The position numbers and the translations under genes were made by a program. Positions 1 to 5,959 of a stretch of DNA of 64,000 nt are shown in pieces. The stretch's first letter is position 1; every line of letters begins with the position of its first letter. The notes under the pieces were generated by a model. The model was not told where the DNA came from and made no database searches. It saw only the letters and a list, made by a program, of their open reading frames with translations. This DNA comes from Kitasatospora azatica KCTC 9699 (GTDB taxonomy: Bacteria; Actinomycetota; Actinomycetes; Streptomycetales; Streptomycetaceae): contig NZ_JQMO01000002.1 in NCBI RefSeq assembly GCF_000744785.1, positions 1,116,001-1,180,000 on the forward strand, read 5' to 3'.

Positions 1-568
1 TGTAGCTGAGGCCGCTGGACAGGCCGACCGCGCCCTCGCGCAGCGCCTCGGCCAGGAGTTGGCGCATCCGGTCGAGTTCGGCGGGGCTCGGCGGGCGGCG
101 GTCCCAGCCGAGTACCAGAGCCCGCAGGGTGCCGTGCGGGACCAGGTAGCAGGCGTTGACGGCGATGCCGCGGTCGAGCCGGTCGAGGTACTGTCCGACG
201 CTGCGCCAGTCCCAGTCGAAGTCCTCGGGATCGCCGTTCCAGCCCGCGAGTTGGAGGCGCAGCGCCGGGAGTGTGGTGTCGTCCACGGGGGCGTAGGAGA
301 GCCCGTCCTGACCGAGCACCTCGCAGGTGACTCCCTGGGTCACCCGGGACGGGTGGGCGCGCTCGACCAGCAGGCGCAGGTCGGAGTGCGCGTGCATGTC
401 GATGAAACCGGGCGCCAGCACCAGTCCCCGGGCGTCGATGATCTGATCGGCCGTCAAGTTCCGGCCCAGTTCGGCGATCAGTCCGTCGCGGACCAGCACG
501 TCGGCCGGCCGGCGGTCGGCGCCGCTGCCGTCGACCACGGTGGCGCCACGGAAGAGCAGGGTGGGCAT
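1..568 (-). CDS. N-acyl-D-amino-acid deacylase (D-aminoacylase), partial
   Basis: Amidohydrolase-superfamily enzyme expected to release free D-amino acids from N-acyl-D-amino acids in the cytoplasm, using zinc. Reading the complement from the ATG at 568-566 gives 189 residues before the window edge: an N-terminal beta-sandwich start (MPTLLFRGATVVDG) and the metal motif APGFIDMHAHSD at residues 52-63 (His59, His61). Family members are about 480-530 residues, so most of the protein lies beyond the left edge. The start overlaps the stop of the upstream PLP-enzyme gene by one base (TGATG), implying coupled translation; the two fit a D-amino-acid catabolic operon with the RidA and IclR genes. Another amidohydrolase specificity is possible. 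Confidence 0.85.
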   Translation of the reverse strand, partial: MPTLLFRGATVVDGSGADRRPADVLVRDGLIAELGRNLTADQIIDARGLVLAPGFIDMHAHSDLRLLVERAHPSRVTQGVTCEVLGQDGLSYAPVDDTTLPALRLQLAGWNGDPEDFDWDWRSVGQYLDRLDRGIAVNACYLVPHGTLRALVLGWDRRPPSPAELDRMRQLLAEALREGAVGLSSGLSY

Positions 569-1830
569 CAGAAGAAGGTCCGCACCAGGTTGACCACCCG
601 GGGGTGGGCGGCCTCGGCGTCGTCCAGGACTGGGATCAGGGTCCACTTGTCGAAGGCCGTGCAGGGGTGCGAGAGGCCGAGGCGGACCACCTCGCCGACC
701 TCCGCGTCGCTCTCCCGCAGGAAGGCGTGCTGGTCGTTGACGGCGGTGACGGTTCCGGTCACCGGCCGCCCCGAGCGGGTGAGTTGGGGAGTGGGCAGGC
801 CCTCGTCGTAGGGGAAGTCGCGCTTGCCGCCGTCCAGCAGGGCGAGTGCCGGCTCGGGGCGGGAGACCACGCGGGCCCAGCCGTGCATGGCCGAGCGCAG
901 CGGTTCGCCGGCGGCGCCGCGCACCAGCGGGGAGATGGCCCGGTAGAAGCCGTCGTCGTGCACCAGGTAGGCGCCCGAGCGCAGCACCACCGAGGTCCCG
1001 GTCCGGCCGAGCGGCGCCAACACCCGGGCGACCTGGTCGAAGTAGGCGCTGCCGCCGGCCGTCACGATGACCTCGCCGGTGTCGCCGGTGAGCGAGCCGT
1101 CCGCGCGCAGGCGGTCGTGCAGTTCGACCAGGCGGGCCAGGTAGGCCTCGACGGCGGCGAGCGAGGCGGGCGTGCTGTCATGGGCGAGGGCGCCCTCGTA
1201 GCCGCCGAGGCCGGCGAGTCGCAGGGTCGGCGCCTCGGCCACCGCCGCCGCCACGGCCAGCGCGGTGGCCAGATCCCGGGCGCCGGTGCGGCCTCCCGGC
1301 CCGCCGAGCTCGACCAGCACCTCCATCGGGCGCTCGGCGCCGGCGGCCCGCAGCGCCTGGTCGATCAGTTTCACGGCGGCCACCGAGTCCACCCAGGAGA
1401 TGCAGTCGAACTCCGGATCGGTGTCCAACTCCCCGGCCAGCCACGCGAGTCCGGCCGGGTCGAGCAGCGTGTTGGCGAGCAGCACCCGCTGCACGCCGAA
1501 GGCCCGGGCGACCCGCAGCTGCGGCAGGTTGGCCAGCGTGATGCCCCAGGCGCCGGCGTCCAGTTGGGCCTGCCAGAGGGCCGGGGCCATGGTGGTCTTG
1601 CCGTGCGGGGCGAGCCGGACGCCGGCCCGCTCGCACCAGGCGGCCATGGCGCGCAGGTTGTGGTCCAGTGCACCCGCGTCGAGGGTGAGCAGCGGGGTGC
1701 CGAACTCGTCCAGGGTGGGCCCGGTGGCCAGGTACTCCCGGACGGTCAGCCCCCAGGCGGCGGCCGGCAGCGCCTTGAAGCGCCAGTCCAGGCGCTCTGC
1801 CCCGAGTTCGCCCACCCTTGCCCTGTCCAT
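568..1830 (-). CDS. D-amino-acid deaminase / D-threonine aldolase-like PLP enzyme
   Basis: 420-residue fold-type III PLP enzyme of the D-threonine aldolase/D-serine dehydratase family, annotated in actinobacteria as amino acid deaminase. The alanine-racemase-like N-terminal domain carries the PLP lysine in APHGKTTMAP (Lys78). Near the C-terminus GLSHPCTAFDKW holds the His and Cys expected to bind a divalent metal. The ATG at 1830 was chosen because GGAGG lies 7 bases upstream and the frame further out is not conserved-looking. It is probably transcribed from the operator-rich region at 1859-1910, divergently from the IclR gene, and with the adjoining D-aminoacylase and RidA would turn N-acyl-D-amino acids into keto acids. 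The exact substrate cannot be read from sequence. Confidence 0.85.
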   Translation of the reverse strand: MDRARVGELGAERLDWRFKALPAAAWGLTVREYLATGPTLDEFGTPLLTLDAGALDHNLRAMAAWCERAGVRLAPHGKTTMAPALWQAQLDAGAWGITLANLPQLRVARAFGVQRVLLANTLLDPAGLAWLAGELDTDPEFDCISWVDSVAAVKLIDQALRAAGAERPMEVLVELGGPGGRTGARDLATALAVAAAVAEAPTLRLAGLGGYEGALAHDSTPASLAAVEAYLARLVELHDRLRADGSLTGDTGEVIVTAGGSAYFDQVARVLAPLGRTGTSVVLRSGAYLVHDDGFYRAISPLVRGAAGEPLRSAMHGWARVVSRPEPALALLDGGKRDFPYDEGLPTPQLTRSGRPVTGTVTAVNDQHAFLRESDAEVGEVVRLGLSHPCTAFDKWTLIPVLDDAEAAHPRVVNLVRTFF

Positions 1831-1858
1831 CACGCCGCCTCCAGGCCACGAACTGCAG

Positions 1859-1910
1859 TGTTGCAACATATGCAACGCTCTTTGCGTATGTTGCAAACGC
1901 TGTTCTAACA
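1859..1910. promoter_or_regulatory. Operator cluster with repeated TGTTGCAACA palindromes
   Basis: The divergent intergenic region holds a perfect 10-bp palindrome TGTTGCAACA (1859-1868) and two degenerate copies, TGTTGCAAAC (1889-1898) and TGTTCTAACA (1901-1910). The first two also form a larger inverted repeat: TTGCAACATATGCA (1861-1874) against TGCGTATGTTGCAA (1883-1896), 13 of 14 positions paired across an 8-base spacer. It is AT-rich relative to its flanks. The adjacent IclR-family gene is the obvious candidate binder, and the position suits control of both directions. Confidence 0.75.
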
Positions 1911-1946
1911 TGCGGAGCCACACGGGTCAACGAAGGAGCGTGCCTG

Positions 1947-2081
1947 GTGGAAGCAGTGCAGGCGGTCTGCCTCGGCGAGTCGATGGCCGTGCTGCCGCCG
2001 GCCCGACTGAGGGCCGCCCTGCCGGCCGCCGCACCCGAGCAGTGGGCCGCCACCCGGGTGACCTCCAAGGGGATCTCATGA
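1947..2081 (+). pseudogene. PfkB-type sugar kinase reduced to 44 codons by internal deletion
   Basis: A short frame with a strong ribosome-binding site (GAAGGAG, 8 bases before GTG 1947) begins VEAVQAVCLGESMAVL, which matches the N-terminus typical of PfkB-family sugar kinases such as 2-keto-3-deoxygluconate kinase. After about 16 residues it jumps to a segment (PARLRAALPAAAPEQWAATRV) resembling the C-terminal end of the same family, then stops. The middle, about 250 residues with the GAGD catalytic region, is absent, yet the frame is intact. The TGA overlaps the IclR start (ATGA), so translation here may still couple into the regulator. It is most likely an in-frame deletion remnant; a purpose-built leader peptide is the alternative. 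Confidence 0.6.
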
Positions 2082-2818
2082 GTCAGACCGTCTCCCGCGC
2101 CCTGGCCCTGCTCACCGAACTCGCCGAGGGCGAACGCTCCCTCGACCAGCTCGCCGCCCTGCTCGGCGTGCACAAGACCACGGCGCTGCGCCTGCTGCAG
2201 AGCCTGGAGGAGGCCCGCCTGGTCTACCGCGACGCCGGGTACCGCTACCACCTCGGCGCCGGCCTGTTCGCCCTGTCCAGCCGGGCCCTGGAGCAGCGCT
2301 CGGTCCGCCGCCTCGCGGCCGGCAGGCTGGCCGCGCTGAACGCGGCCACCGGCCAGACCGTGCACCTGGCTGCCCTGGAGGGCGGCGAGGTGGTCTACAT
2401 CGACAAGTACGAGTCGCGCCAGCCGGTGCGGATGTACTCCAGGATCGGGCTGACGGTGCCGATGCACTGCGCGGCGGTGTCCAAGGTCCTGCTCGCCGAC
2501 CTACCGCCGACGGAGCGTCAGAAACTGGTGTCCGAACTGGAGTTCACCCCGTTCACCGAGCGCACCCTGACCACCCCGAAGGCGCTGCTGGCCGAGCTGG
2601 CCGTGGTCGCCGAGCAGGGCTGGGCGCAGGACCACGCCGAGCACGAGCCGTTCGTGAACTGCGTGGCCGCCCCGATCCGCGATGCCACCGGCCGGGTGGT
2701 CGCGGCCGCCTCGCTGTCGGTCCCCGACCTGTCCCTGCCCTACGAGCGGGTGCTGGAGCTGCTGCCCCAGCTGCTCGCCGCCACCGCCGCGATCTCCGCC
2801 GAGTGCGGCGCCGACTGA
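2078..2818 (+). CDS. IclR-family transcriptional regulator
   Basis: 246-residue IclR regulator. The N-terminal winged helix-turn-helix spans about residues 1-60 (SQTVSRALALLTELAEGE ... LGVHKTTALRLLQSLEEARLV). The effector domain that follows has the family markers GQTVHLAALEGGEVVYIDKYES, GLTVPMHCAAVSKVLLA and, near residue 190, FVNCVAAPIRDATGRV. Its start overlaps the kinase-remnant stop by the ATGA arrangement. It is followed 46 bases later by ridA and lies divergent to the D-amino-acid genes, so it most likely senses a D-amino-acid or keto-acid product and acts at the TGTTGCAACA repeats. Confidence 0.93.
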   Translation: MSQTVSRALALLTELAEGERSLDQLAALLGVHKTTALRLLQSLEEARLVYRDAGYRYHLGAGLFALSSRALEQRSVRRLAAGRLAALNAATGQTVHLAALEGGEVVYIDKYESRQPVRMYSRIGLTVPMHCAAVSKVLLADLPPTERQKLVSELEFTPFTERTLTTPKALLAELAVVAEQGWAQDHAEHEPFVNCVAAPIRDATGRVVAAASLSVPDLSLPYERVLELLPQLLAATAAISAECGAD

Positions 2819-2864
2819 CCGTACCCCGTTGATCCCCCGAGGATCCCCCGAGGAAAGTGCACAC

Positions 2865-3272
2865 ATGAGCGAGAAGATCGAGATCCGCACCGACGGCGCC
2901 CCGGCCCCGGCCTGGGTGTTCTCCCAGGCCGTCCGCAAGGGCCCGATCCTGCAGGTCTCCGGACAGGGTCCGCAGGATCCGGCGACCGGCGCCTACCTGC
3001 ACCAGGGCGACGTCAAGGCGCAGACCCGGCGGACCCTGGAGAACGTCAAGGCGATCCTGACGGCTGGCGGCGCGAGCGTGGCGGACGTGGTGATGTTCCG
3101 CGTCTACCTGACCGAGCGGGCGGACTTCGCGGCGATGAACGAGGTCTATGCCACGTTCCTCGAGGAGAACCTGCCGGCCGGCGCGGTCAAGCCGTGCCGC
3201 ACCACGGTCTTCGTGGAGCTGCCGCACGAGGTGATGCTGGTGGAGATCGACGCGCAGGCCGTGCTCGACTGA
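2865..3272 (+). CDS. ridA: RidA-family enamine/imine deaminase
   Basis: 135-residue single-domain RidA/YjgF protein. These trimeric cytoplasmic enzymes hydrolyse reactive 2-aminoacrylate and other enamines made by PLP-dependent deaminases. The body is typical (QVSGQGPQDPATGAYL, RRTLENVKAILTAGGAS, VVMFRVYLTERADFAAMNEVY), and the active-site arginine lies in KPCRTTVFVELP near residue 109. GAGGAAAG precedes the ATG, and two direct copies of GATCCCCCGAG sit just upstream (about 2831-2852). Its place beside a PLP deaminase-like enzyme makes the detoxification role convincing. A strong terminator follows 8 bases after the stop. Confidence 0.93.
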   Translation: MSEKIEIRTDGAPAPAWVFSQAVRKGPILQVSGQGPQDPATGAYLHQGDVKAQTRRTLENVKAILTAGGASVADVVMFRVYLTERADFAAMNEVYATFLEENLPAGAVKPCRTTVFVELPHEVMLVEIDAQAVLD

Positions 3273-3280
3273 TCCGCCCG

Positions 3281-3316
3281 GCGTCCCGTGGTGCCGCGGC
3301 CGGCACCACGGGACGC
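3281..3316 (+). terminator. Perfect 16-bp hairpin terminator after ridA
   Basis: GCGTCCCGTGGTGCCG (3281-3296) pairs without mismatch with CGGCACCACGGGACGC (3301-3316) around a four-base loop. It lies 8 bases past the ridA stop, between ridA and the oppositely oriented thioesterase gene. Confidence 0.9.
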
Positions 3317-3380
3317 GTGCTGGTCGGACCCCAGCGCGCCGGCCAGGCCTCGGTGTGCCGGCCAGACCCCGGCGTGCCGG

Positions 3381-4028
3381 TCAGACCCGGCAGAGCACTC
3401 GGGCCGGCAACCGGCTGGGCGCCGGCACTTTGCGCGCCGGAGCGGCCTGGTGGGCCGACAGGGTCTGGTGGCTCTGGTACGTCTGGTGGCTCTGACGGGC
3501 CATCACCGTCCTGGGCGCCCGCTGCGGCATCACCTTGGGCGTGATCCGGGGCGGCGCCGCGTCCACCGGCTTCGCGGGTGTCGGAATGCCCGGCGAGACA
3601 AAGGACGAGGACGTCGTCATATAGTCCGACAGGAAATGCCGCTCGGACTGGCTCAACTTGCGCGAGCGCCCCGAAGCCCGGTCCCGGGCCACCACCACGG
3701 TGCGCGCCGTCATGTACCGGAACGGGTCCCGGCAGACGTCCACCCGCACCCGTGCCGAACTGCGCCCGAGCCCTTCCACCATCAGCCGCACCAGCAGCGG
3801 CTCCGGTTGGTGGTGCAACTGTTCCAGATAGTCGATCTCGTGCCGCGCGATCAGGAATCCGGCCGGAAAGAGCGAATCCCGCACCGCCTTCGCGTGGTGG
3901 TGAAAGAGATCGTAGATTCCCTCCTGGATGTAGCCGACCAGTCGGGCATTGTTGATGTGGCCGTTCTCGTCCACGTCGCTCCACCGGGTGGGGCAGCGCA
4001 GCACATGGGCGTTGCGGTATGCCGTCAT
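3381..4028 (-). CDS. Acyl-CoA thioesterase-like hotdog protein with low-complexity tail
   Basis: 215 residues. The first ~140 form a 4-hydroxybenzoyl-CoA thioesterase-type hotdog domain: CPTRWSDVDENGHINNARLVGYIQE near residues 11-35 carries the conserved Asp and the hydrated NGH segment, followed by the HEIDYLEQLHHQPEPLLVR strand region. The last ~65 residues are unusual for the family: low complexity and rich in Gln, His, Ser and Pro (RQSHQTYQSHQT and on). The ATG at 4028 was chosen because it sits just before the domain and follows a G-rich stretch; a GTG three codons earlier is possible. A 29-codon frame ends 5 bases upstream. Substrate unknown. Confidence 0.85.
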   Translation of the reverse strand: MTAYRNAHVLRCPTRWSDVDENGHINNARLVGYIQEGIYDLFHHHAKAVRDSLFPAGFLIARHEIDYLEQLHHQPEPLLVRLMVEGLGRSSARVRVDVCRDPFRYMTARTVVVARDRASGRSRKLSQSERHFLSDYMTTSSSFVSPGIPTPAKPVDAAPPRITPKVMPQRAPRTVMARQSHQTYQSHQTLSAHQAAPARKVPAPSRLPARVLCRV

Positions 4029-4033
4029 CGCGC

Positions 4034-4123
4034 TCACCCCCGCACCGACGCGAGCGCGCGCTGCAACCGGGCGTGGTGGTCGGCGGCCGCCGCACTGCTG
4101 TCCGGCTGGCGATTTTCGTGCAC
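4034..4123 (-). CDS. Short 29-codon frame directly upstream of the thioesterase
   Basis: GTG 4123, preceded by GGGAG at 5 bases, opens a 29-residue frame (VHENRQPDSS ... LQRALASVRG) whose TGA lies 5 bases before the thioesterase ATG. It has no recognisable domain and is Ala/Arg/His rich. The spacing and ribosome-binding site suggest a translated, coupled leader, but it could be chance coding. Confidence 0.35.
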   Translation of the reverse strand: MHENRQPDSSAAAADHHARLQRALASVRG

Positions 4124-4345
4124 GGTGTCTCCCGGAAATCATCGGTTGAGCAGGGACAACCGCGCCCGGATTTCCGGACGCGGTCGTGAGACGCAGCAGG
4201 GTTGACGCTAACCCAGCTCACGCACCCAATTCGCCGATATTCCGCCGTGCAGTGGTACGACCCCACGTCCGGAGTACGGATAATTCACCGACACCAGTCA
4301 CGTGTCCAGCCAATCGGCGGCAGCATCCGGGAAAATGCGCGCCGC

Positions 4346-4834
4346 TCAGGCGACCGGTACGGTGACCAGTTCCTTGCCCAGGCAGATGCACTCCGGGGAG
4401 TCCCGGTAGATGCCGAACTTGGTGATCGGCGAATATCCCTCGGACTCGTAGAGAGCCACCGCCTCGGGCTGCTCGGTACCGGTCTCCAGCACCAGGCGGC
4501 GACGGCCGGCGGCGATCGCGGCGGCTTCCAGGTGCCGCAGCAGCAGGCGGGCCAGACCACGGCCGCGCGCCTTCTCGACCACGAACATCCGCTTGAGCTC
4601 GGCGTCCCCGTCCCGCAGGAAGGCGTTGCTGCCGTCCTTGACCCGCCAGCCGCCACAGGCGACCGGGGCACCGTCCAGGTAGCCCACCACGAAGATGCCC
4701 TGCGGGGCGACGAAGTGCTCGGCCCGCATCTCGGTCTGGTCGACATCGCCGTAGCGGCGGATGTACTCCTGCTGGACCTCGGCGGTGAGGAAGGCGGCGT
4801 CGGGGTGGTCGTACCCCGTAGTGCGAAGCTCCAT
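4346..4834 (-). CDS. GNAT-family N-acetyltransferase
   Basis: 162-residue GNAT protein that would transfer acetyl from acetyl-CoA to an amine. The acetyl-CoA pyrophosphate loop is in ELKRMFVVEKARGRGLARLLLRHLE (about residues 77-101, R-G-R-G-L-A), preceded by strand GIFVVGYLDGAPVACGGWR and followed by LVLETGTEQPEAVALYESEGY. The ATG at 4834 gives the usual family length. It stands alone between the ankyrin gene (same strand, separated by a terminator) and the thioesterase. The 4124-4345 interval downstream holds no gene I can support. Substrate unknown. Confidence 0.88.
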   Translation of the reverse strand: MELRTTGYDHPDAAFLTAEVQQEYIRRYGDVDQTEMRAEHFVAPQGIFVVGYLDGAPVACGGWRVKDGSNAFLRDGDAELKRMFVVEKARGRGLARLLLRHLEAAAIAAGRRRLVLETGTEQPEAVALYESEGYSPITKFGIYRDSPECICLGKELVTVPVA

Positions 4835-4848
4835 AGGCGCCAAGCATA

Positions 4849-4881
4849 CGGCCGCCCGATCATCCGATGATCGGGCGGCCG
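4849..4881 (-). terminator. Hairpin terminator after the ankyrin gene
   Basis: CGGCCGCCCGATCATC (4849-4864) is the exact reverse complement of GATGATCGGGCGGCCG (4866-4881). It sits 31 bases past the ankyrin stop and 15 bases upstream of the GNAT start, and can act in either direction. Confidence 0.8.
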
Positions 4882-4911
4882 GGCCTGCTCCAGACGCCCT
4901 GGTGCCGCCTG

Positions 4912-5331
4912 CTACTGCTGGGCGAACCGGGCCAGCAGCTCGTCCTTCTGGAACATCTGCGCGGTCGCGAAGGCCGAGGGCTGGCCGGCGTGCGGGTCGG
5001 CGCCGCCGGCCAGCAGCGCGTCCAGCGCCTCGTCGTTGCCCTTGAAGACGGTGCCCGCCAGCGGGGTCTGACCGCGGTCGTTGACCTGGTTCGGGTCGGC
5101 GCCGTGCTGCAGCAGCACCCGGACCGCCTGGGCGTGGCCGTGGTAGGCGGCCAGCATCAGCAGCGTGTCACCGCGTTCGTTGGCCAGGTTCACCGGCGCC
5201 CCGGCGGCCAGGAAGGCCTCCAGTGCGGCGGCGTCGCCACCCCGGGCGGCCTCGAAGATCCGGCCGGCCAGCTCGATCAGCTGCTCCTCGGTCTCGGCGT
5301 CGGACGCCTGGGGGTCGTGCGTGTCGGACAT
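4912..5331 (-). CDS. Ankyrin-repeat protein
   Basis: 139 residues. After an acidic N-terminal helix (EEQLIELAGRIFEAARGGD) come about three ankyrin repeats: AALEAFLAAGAPVNLANERGDTLLMLAAYHGH, QAVRVLLQHGADPNQVNDRGQTPL, and a final EALDALLAGGADP unit. It is probably a small cytoplasmic protein-binding module. The ATG at 5331 was chosen for the AGAGG seven bases upstream; the frame upstream is not protein-like. It is divergent from smeA. Confidence 0.85.
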   Translation of the reverse strand: MSDTHDPQASDAETEEQLIELAGRIFEAARGGDAAALEAFLAAGAPVNLANERGDTLLMLAAYHGHAQAVRVLLQHGADPNQVNDRGQTPLAGTVFKGNDEALDALLAGGADPHAGQPSAFATAQMFQKDELLARFAQQ

Positions 5332-5534
5332 CGGGATCCTCTCAATCGTGACGGTCGGCCATCGGAACCGTAGCGGACGACACACCTGGCCTGCGGTTAC
5401 GCGGCCATTCGAGCGAATTTCCGGGGTCGGGTCGACGGGGGCTGTGGGGCCGTAGTTTCAGCTCTTTCCGGCCTCAGCGGGAGAGCTACGGGCGAAGACC
5501 ACCCATTTGCCCCGTTCCATCATCTATTACTTTT

Positions 5535-5562
5535 TGTCACGATGAGAGAACTTTCCGTGACA
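5535..5562. promoter_or_regulatory. Inverted repeat upstream of smeA
   Basis: TGTCACG (5535-5541) and CGTGACA (5556-5562) form 7-bp arms 14 bases apart, 47 bases before the smeA start, in an AT-richer stretch. The right arm contains GACAC, the core I associate with the sporulation regulator WhiA. The rest of 5332-5608 shows no gene. Confidence 0.45.
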
Positions 5563-5608
5563 CTGTCCCCGCAGTGGCCCAGTCCCCGCCTGACCGAGGA
5601 GCAGTCCC

Positions 5609-5803
5609 GTGATCCTGTCCATCTCCGGCATCGTCCTGTTCGGCACCATCGCCTTCCTCTTCTTCCGCCGGGACGGGCTCAAGGTGTCGCACGCCTTGGT
5701 CTGCGCGCTCTTCGGCTTCTACCTGGCGGGCACCGCGATCGCGCCGAGCATCCAGGCGGGCGGGGCGAGCCTGGCGAACCTGCTGGGCGGCATCAAGTTC
5801 TAG
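5609..5803 (+). CDS. smeA: SmeA-like small sporulation membrane protein
   Basis: 64 residues, two hydrophobic segments: ILSISGIVLFGTIAFLFF (about 2-19) and HALVCALFGFYLAGTAIA (about 28-45) joined by a basic RRDGLK loop. GTG start with GAGGAG upstream. Size, topology and position directly before an FtsK/SpoIIIE-like gene match S. coelicolor SmeA, reported to target the SffA translocase to sporulation septa. A tandem-repeat block and a hairpin separate it from sffA. The name is inferred from this context; the sequence alone only shows a small membrane protein. Confidence 0.8.
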   Translation: MILSISGIVLFGTIAFLFFRRDGLKVSHALVCALFGFYLAGTAIAPSIQAGGASLANLLGGIKF

Positions 5804-5804
5804 G

Positions 5805-5888
5805 CGCCACCTCCCAGACGTCACCTCCCAGACGTCACCTTCTCGGCGTCACCTGCCACACGTCACCTTCTCGGCGCCACCGCACGCA
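5805..5888 (+). repeat. Six 14-bp tandem repeats between smeA and sffA
   Basis: Beginning two bases after the smeA stop, six consecutive 14-base units start CGYCACC: 5805-5818, 5819-5832, 5833-5846, 5847-5860, 5861-5874, 5875-5888. Units 3 and 5 are identical (CGTCACCTTCTCGG); units 1 and 2 differ at one base. The period is exact, without indels. The block is non-coding and lies in the operon spacer. Confidence 0.9.
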
Positions 5889-5890
5889 CC

Positions 5891-5920
5891 GGCCCGGGCG
5901 CGGTCCCACCGCCCCGGGCC
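5891..5920 (+). terminator. GC-rich hairpin in the smeA-sffA spacer
   Basis: GGCCCGGGCGCGGT (5891-5904) can pair with ACCGCCCCGGGCC (5908-5920) with one bulged base. It lies between the tandem repeats and sffA, so it would act as an intra-operon attenuator or RNA-stabilising hairpin rather than a final terminator. Confidence 0.6.
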
Positions 5921-5959
5921 AATTCGTCCGATCCGCCCGCTCGGGGAATCCAGGAGACC

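Noticed and set aside
5805..5888. CRISPR-like array
   Set aside because: The units are 14 bp, adjoin without spacers and drift in sequence; no cas genes are present. It is a simple tandem repeat.
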